Shown piece by piece: positions 1-6,905 of a DNA stretch of 41,768 nt. This DNA comes from an uncultured Acidobacteriaceae bacterium. Its GTDB lineage: Bacteria > Acidobacteriota > Terriglobia > Terriglobales > Acidobacteriaceae. The notes beneath the pieces were generated by a model. That model saw only the letters and a list, made by a program, of their open reading frames with translations. It was not told the origin of the DNA and made no database searches. The position numbers and the translations under genes are program-made. Each line of letters opens with the position of its first letter. Position 1 is the stretch's first letter. The stretch is taken from the NCBI GenBank assembly GCA_903911925.1, contig CAIWFH010000179.1, positions 1-41,768 of the forward strand, in the 5' to 3' direction.

Positions 1-95
1 CTTCCAGGCGCGAAACGAAGACTGCAAACCGCGACCAAACGCAACGAAAGCGCGCAAAAATCCGTCCCAAGGACAAAACCAGACCGGAATTAAGG

Positions 96-245
96 GTTTT
101 TCCGCAGCCTGTAAAGCCCGGCGTTGTTTTTAAGGCGTTTACGGCACGACTGAAGTCGTGCCCTGACACTTCGTGCAACTCCGGACGAGTTTTTCCGCAA
201 GCTGTGAAGTCGTGCCCTGACACAAAGCGCATTTTGAAACACGCT
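96..245. repeat. Composite palindromic repeat block downstream of gyrB
   Basis: The block holds a perfect 8-bp hairpin, GGCACGAC/GTCGTGCC with loop TGAA (143-162). The 19-mer TGAAGTCGTGCCCTGACAC occurs twice, at 151-169 and 205-223. A second motif, TTTCCGCAGCCTGT and a variant of it, precedes both (about 96-118 and 189-212) and recurs at about 15174-15197. The block ends against the gyrB stop codon. Related sequence lies at 18626-18653 (inside a gene) and 39325-39377. It may also act as a transcription stop for gyrB, but it has no T-run for that strand. Confidence 0.75.
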
Positions 246-2855
246 CTAGATGTCGAGGTTCTTTACGTCGAGGGCATTGTCTTCGATGAATTTGCGGCGC
301 TTTTCTACGTCTTCGCCCATCAGCGTGGTGAAGATTTCGTTGGTTTCGACGAGATCTTCGAGTTTTACCTGGAGGAGCGTCCGGTGCTCGGGGTCCATGG
401 TGGTCTCCCAAAGCTGGGTAGCGGTCATCTCTCCCAAGCCCTTGTAACGCTGGACCGAGTACTCCTTCTTGCCCTGTTCGACGATGTAGGCGAAGAGTTC
501 GCGGGCGGTCTGCTTTTCAACTGGCTCGCGCGGAATGCGGGTGGCGCGGCGGGCCTGCTTCACTTCAGCCTGCACCTCGGTGCCCTCGCTCTCTTCGGCT
601 TCCTCGGCATCTTCCGCAGCCACAACGGCCGAGGCCTTGGTGGCGTACTCGATGAGGAACGGCGGCTCGAGGAATTCCTTGATCAGGGTGTACTTGGACA
701 TCATCTGGCGGAACTCGGGGCTTGAGGCCAGGGTCCAGTCGATGCAGCGCGTGGCGCCCTGCGCATCGGTAAAGCAGACAGACCAGGTGTGGTGCTCTTC
801 GTCTTCGATGGGATCGGCGACCTTGAACTGGAACTCGTCTGCCAACTCGATAAGCTGCGTGTGGAGGGCCGCCAGCTTGGGCGGAACGTTGCTCTCGGCC
901 TGCGAGGCGAAGTCGGCGCGGTGGATAAGCTCCGCGCGCGCCAGCATCTCGGTGAGCTTCTCATTGCGGATGCGCCGGTCGACCTTCTCGACAAAGCCGA
1001 GATACTCGTTGAGCGTGCCCATGAAACGTGTGAGGTCGGCGCCCTCAATGCGGACGGCTTCTTCGCCGTGGCGCACCACCATGCCTTCAGAAGCGCGGTC
1101 GACCATGACCTTGACGAATTGGCGCTCATCCTTGATGTACTGCTCGAAGCGGCCCTTCTTGATTTTGAAGAGCGGCGGCTGGGCGATGTAGATGTTGTCG
1201 CGCTTGATGAGCTCCGTCATGTGGCGGAAGAAAAAGGTGAGCAGCAGGGTGCGGATGTGCGACCCGTCCACGTCGGCGTCGGTCATGAGAATGATTTTGC
1301 CGTAGCGGATCTTGGTGGCGTCGAAGTCGTCCTTGCCGATGCCGCAACCGAGCGCGGTAATCATGGCGCGGATTTCTTCGTGGCCGAGCATCTTGTCGTA
1401 GCGCGCCTTCTCGACGTTGAGGATTTTGCCCTTGAGGGGCAGGATGGCCTGGAATTTGCGGTCGCGGCCCTGCTTGGCGGTGCCGCCGGCGCTCTCACCC
1501 TCGACGAGGTAGAGTTCGCAGCGGTCGGGATTGCGTTCGGAGCAGTCGGCGAGCTTTCCGGGCAGGCCTCCGCCATCGAGAGCGCCTTTACGGCGCGTCA
1601 AGTCGCGGGCCTTGCGGGCGGCCTCGCGGGCACGCGCCGCTTCAATGGCCTTGTTGATGATTTTGCGGGCGACGGGCGGGTTTTGCTCAAGGAACGCCCC
1701 AAGACGCTCATTGACGAAGGCCTGCACGGTGCCGGCGATGTCAGAGTTGAGCTTGCCCTTGGTCTGGCCCTCAAACTGCGGCTGCGGCAGTTTGACGCTG
1801 ATGACGGCCACCAGGCCCTCGCGCACATCGTCGCCGCTGAGGTTTTCTTTCAGATCTTTGAAGAGGCCAAGCGACTGGCCGATGGCGTTGATGGTGCGCG
1901 TGAGCGAGGTGCGGAAACCGCTGAGGTGCGTGCCGCCGTCGACCGTGTTGATGTTGTTGGCAAAGCTGAACACGGTCTCGGAGTAGCTGTCGTTGTACTG
2001 CAGCGCGATATCGATATCGACGCCGTCGCGCATGGCCTCCATGACAATGGGCTTGTCATGCAGAACCGATTTGCCGCGGTTAAGATGTTTGACGAACTCC
2101 GAGATGCCGCCAGCGTATTTGAACTCAGCCCGGCGCGGGTCGCCGGTTTTGGCGTCGGCGGTGCGTTCGTCGGTGAGAGTGATTTCGAGGCCCTTGTTCA
2201 GGAAGGCCATCTCGCGCAATCTCTGCGCCAGCGTATCGTAGTTGAATTCGGTGACCTTGAAGATGCTCTTGTCGGGCAGGAAATGAACCTTGGTCCCGCG
2301 ACGCTTGCTGGTGCCCGCCTGGCGCAGTTCGCTGACTGGATCGCCGCAACTGAAGTCCATCTCCCAGGTGTGTCCGTCGCGCCAGATCTCTACGTTGAAC
2401 TCCTGCGAGAGCGCGTTAACGCAGCTGACGCCGACGCCGTGCAGGCCTCCGGAGACCTTGTAGGTGGAGGCGTCGAACTTGCCGCCGGCATGCAGCTTGG
2501 TAAGCACCACCTGAACGGCCGGCATCGATTTGCCATTGGAGAGCTCCATCATGTCCACGGGGATGCCGCGGCCGTCGTCGATCACGGTGATGGAGTTGTC
2601 CACGTGAATGACGACGTCGATCTTTCTGGCGTAGCCGGCCAGAGCCTCGTCGACCGAGTTGTCCACCACTTCGTAAACCAGGTGATGCAGCCCAATCTCG
2701 CCGGTCGAACCGATGTACATGGCGGGGCGCAGGCGTACTGCCTCAAGGCCTTCGAGGATTTTAATGTTTTCGCCGGTATAGCTGTCGTTATCGCCGTGTT
2801 CGCCGGGGATGGGCAATTCTTCGGGTAGTGCAGTAGCCATAGTCTTGGTCGCCAT
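246..2855 (-). CDS. gyrB: DNA gyrase subunit B
   Basis: This is the ATPase subunit of type IIA topoisomerase; with GyrA it introduces negative supercoils. The 869-residue product has the GHKL ATPase region near the N-terminus (DNSVDEALAG, then DDGRGIPVD, then GGLHGVGVSCVNALS), the transducer domain, and a TOPRIM domain with VEGESAGG, PLKGKILNVEKA and DADVDGSHI. The C-terminus carries QRYKGLGEM and ends NLDI, as is usual. It is longer than the 640-residue short form and resembles the long 800-residue form; extra sequence lies between TOPRIM and the tail. Residues about 743-773 form an Ala/Glu-rich stretch that looks like a flexible insertion. A second in-frame ATG lies six codons in, so the exact start is open. 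Identification is secure. Confidence 0.98.
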   Translation of the reverse strand: MATKTMATALPEELPIPGEHGDNDSYTGENIKILEGLEAVRLRPAMYIGSTGEIGLHHLVYEVVDNSVDEALAGYARKIDVVIHVDNSITVIDDGRGIPVDMMELSNGKSMPAVQVVLTKLHAGGKFDASTYKVSGGLHGVGVSCVNALSQEFNVEIWRDGHTWEMDFSCGDPVSELRQAGTSKRRGTKVHFLPDKSIFKVTEFNYDTLAQRLREMAFLNKGLEITLTDERTADAKTGDPRRAEFKYAGGISEFVKHLNRGKSVLHDKPIVMEAMRDGVDIDIALQYNDSYSETVFSFANNINTVDGGTHLSGFRTSLTRTINAIGQSLGLFKDLKENLSGDDVREGLVAVISVKLPQPQFEGQTKGKLNSDIAGTVQAFVNERLGAFLEQNPPVARKIINKAIEAARAREAARKARDLTRRKGALDGGGLPGKLADCSERNPDRCELYLVEGESAGGTAKQGRDRKFQAILPLKGKILNVEKARYDKMLGHEEIRAMITALGCGIGKDDFDATKIRYGKIILMTDADVDGSHIRTLLLTFFFRHMTELIKRDNIYIAQPPLFKIKKGRFEQYIKDERQFVKVMVDRASEGMVVRHGEEAVRIEGADLTRFMGTLNEYLGFVEKVDRRIRNEKLTEMLARAELIHRADFASQAESNVPPKLAALHTQLIELADEFQFKVADPIEDEEHHTWSVCFTDAQGATRCIDWTLASSPEFRQMMSKYTLIKEFLEPPFLIEYATKASAVVAAEDAEEAEESEGTEVQAEVKQARRATRIPREPVEKQTARELFAYIVEQGKKEYSVQRYKGLGEMTATQLWETTMDPEHRTLLQVKLEDLVETNEIFTTLMGEDVEKRRKFIEDNALDVKNLDI

Positions 2856-2983
2856 AGGGTTTTGTTCGCAAGGCTTTCGCTTTCAGCACCGTACGGGCGG
2901 CGGCTCCGGGGTTGAAATTCCGGGCGAATCTCTTGAAGTAACCGCTTGAAATTCAGGGGCTTTACGCGAAATAACCTAGGTCT

Positions 2984-2992
2984 ATTTTAGCA
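2984..2992 (-). promoter_or_regulatory. Candidate extended -10 promoter of gyrB
   Basis: Read on the minus strand the site is TGCTAAAAT, an extended -10 element (TGn plus a hexamer with 5/6 match to TATAAT). No good -35 hexamer is seen 17 nt upstream, which is usual for extended -10 promoters. It would give a leader of about 120 nt before gyrB. Inference only. Confidence 0.35.
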
Positions 2993-3072
2993 TGCGCAGA
3001 GGGTCAGCGGAGTGGGTGAATCGAAGGGCGAAAAGGTTACTGCGGAAAGATTACCGAGGGACTAAATGACGT

Positions 3073-3093
3073 TAGTAACTTAGGCAGTTACTA
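3073..3093. promoter_or_regulatory. Operator-like inverted repeat upstream of the secreted peptide
   Basis: Perfect 8-bp arms TAGTAACT (3073-3080) and AGTTACTA (3086-3093) are separated by 5 nt, in an AT-rich tract about 110 bp before the small secreted gene. The form suits a dimeric repressor site. There is no T-run, so a terminator is unlikely. The regulator is unknown. Confidence 0.35.
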
Positions 3094-3203
3094 GTTATGC
3101 ATATGTATCAAAAATCTGGACTTGTCGATAGGTTTTGACTACGATTCAAGTGTGCAGGTTCAGGCTGTTCCTGTCAATTTGAAATTCAGAAAGGTAACCA
3201 ACT

Positions 3204-3404
3204 ATGAAACTCGCTATCCGTATTTTCGCTCTCTCCGTTGTCTTCGCCGGCGCCGCTGCAGCCTCGCTCTCGTCCTCCAGTTCTCGTGTGTTTGCAAGCC
3301 ACCAGTCGGCCACCAGTTCACTGCCCGTGCCTTCTGCGACGCTTCCGGTTCCGACTTGCGGCCCTCACGTCCCGACCTGCTCCGGCACCGGCCTGACGAA
3401 GTAG
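3204..3404 (+). CDS. Small secreted Ser/Pro-rich peptide with two cysteines
   Basis: The 66-residue product is not recognised. It starts MKLAIRIFALSVVFAGAAAA, a charged N-terminus plus a hydrophobic, Ala-rich segment typical of a Sec signal peptide, followed by a Ser-rich spacer. The mature part is short and Pro/Thr/Ser-rich, and ends in a repeated motif, PVPTCGPHVPTC, with its only two cysteines 6 residues apart. The start has an AGAAAGG Shine-Dalgarno about 9 nt upstream. It lies 107 bp before a multi-pass membrane protein on the same strand. It could be a secreted structural or signalling peptide; no function is claimed. An overlapping frame (3122-3454) is judged a shadow because it lacks a leader-like start. 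Confidence 0.6.
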   Translation: MKLAIRIFALSVVFAGAAAASLSSSSSRVFASHQSATSSLPVPSATLPVPTCGPHVPTCSGTGLTK

Positions 3405-3450
3405 AAAAGGGTAATAGCACAAAAGTGCCAGGGTTAATCCCGCTTTCTTG

Positions 3451-3498
3451 TTGAGCGGACGAGGTTTTGGCGCTATTCTGAGAATGTTCTCAGGATAG
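3451..3498 (+). promoter_or_regulatory. Promoter overlapped by a 26-bp palindrome
   Basis: TTGAGC (3451-3456), a 17-nt spacer and TATTCT (3474-3479) match sigma-70 hexamers 4/6 each. The -10 lies inside a near-perfect palindrome at 3473-3498: arms CTATTCTGAGAA and TTCTCAGGATAG pair at 11 of 12 positions around a 2-nt centre. The layout suggests a repressor site covering the -10 of the membrane-protein gene, which starts 13 nt later. Confidence 0.45.
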
Positions 3499-3511
3499 TG
3501 AGCGAGCCCCT

Positions 3512-4390
3512 ATGCCTCTAAACTTCGCGATGTCCGTGATGAGTGTCGCTGAGTTTGCCCTCTGGACCGTGCTTGGGATTCTTTTTTGGAGCAAGAGGCT
3601 TGATCGCCGTTTTCCGTCGATGTGGGCATACCTAGTGTTGCGCGTAACGTCTACCCCGGTGCTTCTCGTTCTCTTGTTTGGCCAATCCCACCATTGGCTC
3701 AACGACTATTGCTACGTCATTTATTTCTTTGCGTACTGGGCGGTGTACCTGGCCAGCGCGACCATGCTTTTCTTTGTTTGCATCGAAGTCTTCCGGTCGG
3801 CTCTGTCGGCATTTTCCGGACTGATGCAGTTTGGGACTGTGGCTTTTCGCTGGGTTGCAGTGGTCTCAGTCATCGTCAGCCTAGCCTCTGTCTCGTACAC
3901 GAACCGGGGCATGCTCATCCTGCCTGACGTAGCCCTGGGACTGATGCGCTCGGTAAGCATCCTCGAACTGTGCCTGCTGGCCTTTCTGTGCCTTAGCATG
4001 AATGCACTGCGGCTTTCAGCCAGGGACATGGCCTTTGGCATTTCCCTCGGCTTTGGCCTTATGTCCGCGAGCGATTTCATCGTGGGCTCGGCTCTGTCGC
4101 ACCGCGCACCGCTGATTGCGCCGGTGCAGTTTGTCTATCAATCCCTGGTATTGGTGGCGCTGGGAATCTGGGTGACGTACGGTTCACTGCCCGAGCCTGC
4201 CCGGCAGCCCGTGGTGATGCCAGTGAACTCCACCATCTACCGCTGGAACGAGATCGCTTCAGCCCTTGGCCACACCGGAACGCAGGTCGCCGTGCAGCAA
4301 CCGGCAGACAGCTTTTTCCTCACAGATGTGGAGAAGGTTGTCGAGAAGGTTCTCAGCAAGAACCTGAAGCGGCGTGAATCGGAATCCTGA
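3512..4390 (+). CDS. Multi-pass membrane protein of unknown function
   Basis: The 292-residue product is not recognised as a named family. It shows about seven hydrophobic segments spread over residues 8 to 230 (for example FALWTVLGILFW, VSVIVSLASV and ILELCLLAFLCLSMNAL) and a soluble, charged C-terminal tail of about 60 residues ending NLKRRESES. The conserved-looking motif WSKRLDRRFPSMWAYLVLR sits after the first segment. The topology is compatible with a sensor or receptor, or a simple integral membrane protein. Its own promoter and a palindromic site sit just upstream, and the small secreted peptide gene precedes it. A bidirectional terminator follows at 4412-4440. Confidence 0.8.
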   Translation: MPLNFAMSVMSVAEFALWTVLGILFWSKRLDRRFPSMWAYLVLRVTSTPVLLVLLFGQSHHWLNDYCYVIYFFAYWAVYLASATMLFFVCIEVFRSALSAFSGLMQFGTVAFRWVAVVSVIVSLASVSYTNRGMLILPDVALGLMRSVSILELCLLAFLCLSMNALRLSARDMAFGISLGFGLMSASDFIVGSALSHRAPLIAPVQFVYQSLVLVALGIWVTYGSLPEPARQPVVMPVNSTIYRWNEIASALGHTGTQVAVQQPADSFFLTDVEKVVEKVLSKNLKRRESES

Positions 4391-4411
4391 AGACCGGGCA
4401 GCGAGGAATAG

Positions 4412-4440
4412 AGAAGGCCACGGCTAAGCCGTGGCCTTCT
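4412..4440. terminator. Bidirectional hairpin terminator
   Basis: A perfect 13-bp stem, AGAAGGCCACGGC paired with GCCGTGGCCTTCT around the loop TAA, lies between the ends of the membrane-protein gene (+) and rpmA (-). A-rich and T-containing flanks are short, so termination strength is uncertain, but the position between convergent genes fits. Confidence 0.7.
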
Positions 4441-4464
4441 AGTTGATGGGCCAATCTTGATGAA

Positions 4465-4728
4465 CTACTCGACTGCGACGGGCTCGATGGAGGCAAAGCG
4501 CCCGTGGTTGCCGCGGTCCTGGAACTTGACCTTGCCGGTGATCTTGGCGAAGAGCGTGTCGTCGGAACCGATGCCCACGTTGAGCCCTGGTTTAATCTTG
4601 GTGCCGCGCTGGCGCATGATGATGGAGCCGCCGGTAACCAGTTCGCCGGCAAAGGCCTTTACGCCCAGCCGCTGTGCATTGGAGTCGCGTCCGTTTGTGG
4701 AGCTGCCTCCACCCTTCTTATGTGCCAT
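4465..4728 (-). CDS. rpmA: 50S ribosomal protein L27
   Basis: Bacterial L27 sits near the peptidyl-transferase centre and helps place the tRNA acceptor end. The 87-residue product begins MAHKKGGGSSTNGRDSNAQR and contains GGSIIMRQRGT, both diagnostic of L27, and has the family's usual length. There is no N-terminal Firmicutes-type cleavage extension. It is the second gene of the rplU-rpmA pair, 33 nt after rplU. No obg follows, unlike in many bacteria; a hairpin terminator lies 24 nt downstream. Confidence 0.98.
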   Translation of the reverse strand: MAHKKGGGSSTNGRDSNAQRLGVKAFAGELVTGGSIIMRQRGTKIKPGLNVGIGSDDTLFAKITGKVKFQDRGNHGRFASIEPVAVE

Positions 4729-4761
4729 TGCCGTTTCCCCTTCTGAATCTGATGCGCTGCC

Positions 4762-5088
4762 CTAATTGGCGGCGGTGTAGGTCACGCCGTCGGCCTCAAT
4801 GGCCTTGATGCGCACCTCGGTAAAGTTCTGTCGGTGTCCCTGCAGCTTCTTGTACTGTTTCTTCCGCTTCAAGTGGAAGACCAGAATTTTGTCGCCGCGG
4901 CCCTCGCCCAGCACTTCGGCGGTCACCTTGGCTGTGGCCGGCTTGGCCACGGTTCCAGGCTCGCCGCTGACTGCCAGAACATCGCTAAACTCGACTGTCT
5001 GATCGTCCGAACCCACGCTTTCAATCTTCACGACGTCGCCAGGAGCGACCCTATACTGCTTGCCACCGGTGCGAATAACCGCGTACAT
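4762..5088 (-). CDS. rplU: 50S ribosomal protein L21
   Basis: L21 binds 23S rRNA in the large subunit. The 108-residue product starts MYAVIRTGGKQYRVAPGD and contains HLKRKKQYKKLQGHRQNF, both classic L21 segments. This start was chosen over an upstream ATG at 5184 because it gives the standard length and has a strong GGAGGG Shine-Dalgarno 4 nt before it. It is transcribed with rpmA. A well-formed promoter at 5241-5270 would give a leader of about 145 nt, long enough for ribosomal-protein autoregulation, though no known leader structure is claimed. Confidence 0.98.
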   Translation of the reverse strand: MYAVIRTGGKQYRVAPGDVVKIESVGSDDQTVEFSDVLAVSGEPGTVAKPATAKVTAEVLGEGRGDKILVFHLKRKKQYKKLQGHRQNFTEVRIKAIEADGVTYTAAN

Positions 5089-5240
5089 AAACCCTCCAGC
5101 GCGGCTCCGGCTCGTGCCGGTGCGCTTCAAATCTCTTTCATAGCTCGGGCGGAAACTTCTGTGCCGCGGTACGCTCAAGCCCAAAGGTTAGGGCGAACGT
5201 CTGGCTCCACGGCAACAGGCAGGAATCGCCAAACTAGAGT

Positions 5241-5270
5241 AGTGTACCGGTTTTGCGGGCCAAAGGTCAA
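5241..5270 (-). promoter_or_regulatory. Sigma-70-type promoter of rplU-rpmA
   Basis: On the minus strand TTGACC (5 of 6 to TTGACA), an 18-nt spacer and TACACT (4 of 6 to TATAAT) are seen. The distance to the rplU start is about 150 nt. This is among the best-matching promoters in the window. Confidence 0.55.
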
Positions 5271-5345
5271 CGCGCCGGGGCCTTTGGCAGCCGAACCGGG
5301 CGGCCACGGCCTGGCCCGACTCCGCGCCGGCCGGCGAAAACGGAG

Positions 5346-5879
5346 CTAAACCCTTCCAACACAGCCCAATTCCGCCTTGATCTCCTCAATCTGCCTCACA
5401 TGCCGCAAACAGTGAACCCCAATGCTCAGGAGCATCTCGTAGCTGTTGGCATTTCCGAGAATCGGATGCCACGTGGCCCTGGTTCGAAGATCTTCCTCGT
5501 TGGCCTCGACAAACTCCACCGTGCGCTTACGGCTCTGCAAAACGTGATTTGTCGCGTCTGAGAGGGTCTGGAACGCCCCCTTGGGATGCCCTTCCGGCGG
5601 CGACTCGATCCGCCGGCTGCGGTCGGCTCCAAAGGCCAGCATTTTGGCCTCGCGGGTCTCATTCGTCAGCGGCGTCTCTGACTGGGTGGCAGCCATGATC
5701 TGCGAAAATAGGTAGTCCTCCGAGATGCCGATGTGCTCAACGCATCCGAGGATCGACCACCTTCCCTCCGCAGGAGTCCGCGCAGCCATCTCGTCGCTCA
5801 CGCCCTGAAGCGCTGCCAGCAAGGCCGCATGCCCCTGTTCCAGCAAGGCCAGAACTTCCTGCTTCTTCTCCGTCGCCAT
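5346..5879 (-). CDS. DinB-family protein, putative metal-dependent
   Basis: The 177-residue product has the four-helix DinB/YfiT-like pattern: a first helix (VLALLEQGHAALLAALQGVSD), then RWSILGCVEHIGISEDYLF, whose His fits the first metal ligand, and a C-terminal HCLRH that fits the other two. The WSILGCVEHI segment is the family's hallmark. Members are thiol transferases or stress-related enzymes, and the substrate cannot be told from sequence. The start at 5879 is preceded by a GGGGGAAG Shine-Dalgarno; the open frame runs further upstream into the next gene and that part is a shadow. The gene follows the hemolysin III gene by 38 nt, so they may be cotranscribed. Confidence 0.85.
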   Translation of the reverse strand: MATEKKQEVLALLEQGHAALLAALQGVSDEMAARTPAEGRWSILGCVEHIGISEDYLFSQIMAATQSETPLTNETREAKMLAFGADRSRRIESPPEGHPKGAFQTLSDATNHVLQSRKRTVEFVEANEEDLRTRATWHPILGNANSYEMLLSIGVHCLRHVRQIEEIKAELGCVGRV

Positions 5880-5917
5880 GATCGACTTCCCCCGATCGTT
5901 CGTCTCCGGCAGCCGGA

Positions 5918-6619
5918 CTAGGGCCGCGCCGGAACCACATAGAATAGGATGGCGAAAAAGTGGGCAATGCTCCCCGCCAGCACGAAGATATGCCAGGTGG
6001 CGTGGAAGTATTTGAGCCGGTCGAGGGCGAAGAAGATGATGCCCAATGTGTAAGCCATGCCCCCGGCGGCCATCCACGCCATGCCATGCCAGCCAATGGC
6101 ATTCAGCAGGGGGTGGGCGACAAAGACAATCAGCCAGCCCTGCGCCAGGTAAACCAGTGCCGAGGCCACCTCATACTTGCCCACGGCGAAGCTCTTGACG
6201 ATAACTCCGCCAACGGCCAGACCCCATTCGACTCCGAAGACGGTCCAGCCCCGCCAGCCATGCAACGATACCAGCGTGAATGGCGTGTAGGTGCCGGCGA
6301 TGAGCAGGTAGATTGAAGCGTGGTCGAGCACATGAAAGACGTGCCGCGCCCGCGTCCGCACCAGCGAGTGGTAAAGCGTGGAGCAAAGGTAAACCAGAAT
6401 GAGGGTTGCGGAAAAAACGGAGCAGCCGACCACGATGGACGCACTTCCCCGCGTCGAGGCCACGATCAGGTAGGCTGCGCCGGCAATTGCCAAACCGGCC
6501 CCGATGCCATGGGTGATTGCATTGGCCAGAATATCGCCTAGCTTGTAATGGGTTTCCACGTGTACATGATAGACCGGCGCGCAGCGAGCCCCTTGTGACG
6601 CGCACTCTGCCTCTGACAA
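5918..6619 (-). CDS. Hemolysin III / PAQR-family membrane protein
   Basis: The 233-residue product has seven predicted membrane segments and the family motifs: LCSTLYHS, DHASIYLLIAGTYTPF, and near the end HATWHIFVLAGSIAHFF, whose His residues form the zinc site known in PAQR proteins. Bacterial members (YqfA/Hly-III) are integral membrane proteins with roles proposed in lipid or membrane homeostasis; true haemolytic activity should not be assumed. The start may be internal, since GTG codons at residues 19 and 21 would give the usual short N-terminus before ETHYKLGD. It is likely cotranscribed with the DinB-like gene. Confidence 0.92.
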   Translation of the reverse strand: MSEAECASQGARCAPVYHVHVETHYKLGDILANAITHGIGAGLAIAGAAYLIVASTRGSASIVVGCSVFSATLILVYLCSTLYHSLVRTRARHVFHVLDHASIYLLIAGTYTPFTLVSLHGWRGWTVFGVEWGLAVGGVIVKSFAVGKYEVASALVYLAQGWLIVFVAHPLLNAIGWHGMAWMAAGGMAYTLGIIFFALDRLKYFHATWHIFVLAGSIAHFFAILFYVVPARP

Positions 6620-6712
6620 TCAAAACTGGGCGCCGAGGGCGGAGCATGCTGCGCCCCAGGCGCAAAATAGAGATGCGCCGAGAGTGGAGCCCCCGGTCTG
6701 TTCGCTAAAAGG

Positions 6713-6820
6713 AAAGCCCCGGTGATGAATCTGCCGCCCCTACGGGGCTTTGTTCATTCTTTGCGGGCTTTCCCAGGACTGCGCTTGTCCTGGGCTATTT
6801 TCCACGGCCCCTCTGGGGCC
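6713..6820. repeat. Triple-hairpin repeat element between hly-III and der
   Basis: Three hairpins follow one another: AAAGCCCCG/CGGGGCTTT (6713-6751), CCCAGGAC/GTCCTGGG (6772-6794) and GGCCCC/GGGGCC (6806-6820). All stems are perfect. The order and the spacing text between them look like one mobile unit rather than chance. The rest of 6620-6905 shows no gene. Confidence 0.75.
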
Positions 6821-6905
6821 AGACTCATGCGACGGCTTGGTGTATACCATGTTTCATTCCCCGCGGGTCGGCAACGCCGGTGGGGGACTGTTACGTGCTT
6901 TCCTT

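Larger units (their letters stand above)
2856..3203. other. Intergenic region between gyrB and the secreted peptide gene
   Basis: This 348-base divergent region has no convincing ORF. It carries the candidate gyrB promoter (2984-2992), two copies of TTGAAATTC (about 2915 and 2945) in the gyrB leader, and an 8-bp inverted repeat at 3073-3093. The segment 3060-3190 is clearly more AT-rich than its surroundings, as expected of a promoter for the rightward gene. Confidence 0.5.

Noticed and set aside
789..2828. 679-codon open frame antisense to gyrB
   Set aside because: It lies wholly within gyrB on the other strand; GC-rich codon bias opens such frames. Its product shows only low-complexity Val/Ala/Asp/Gly text and no motif.
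3417..3428. Small hairpin GCAC-AAAA-GTGC after the secreted peptide as terminator
   Set aside because: Only four base pairs and no T-run; too weak to call.
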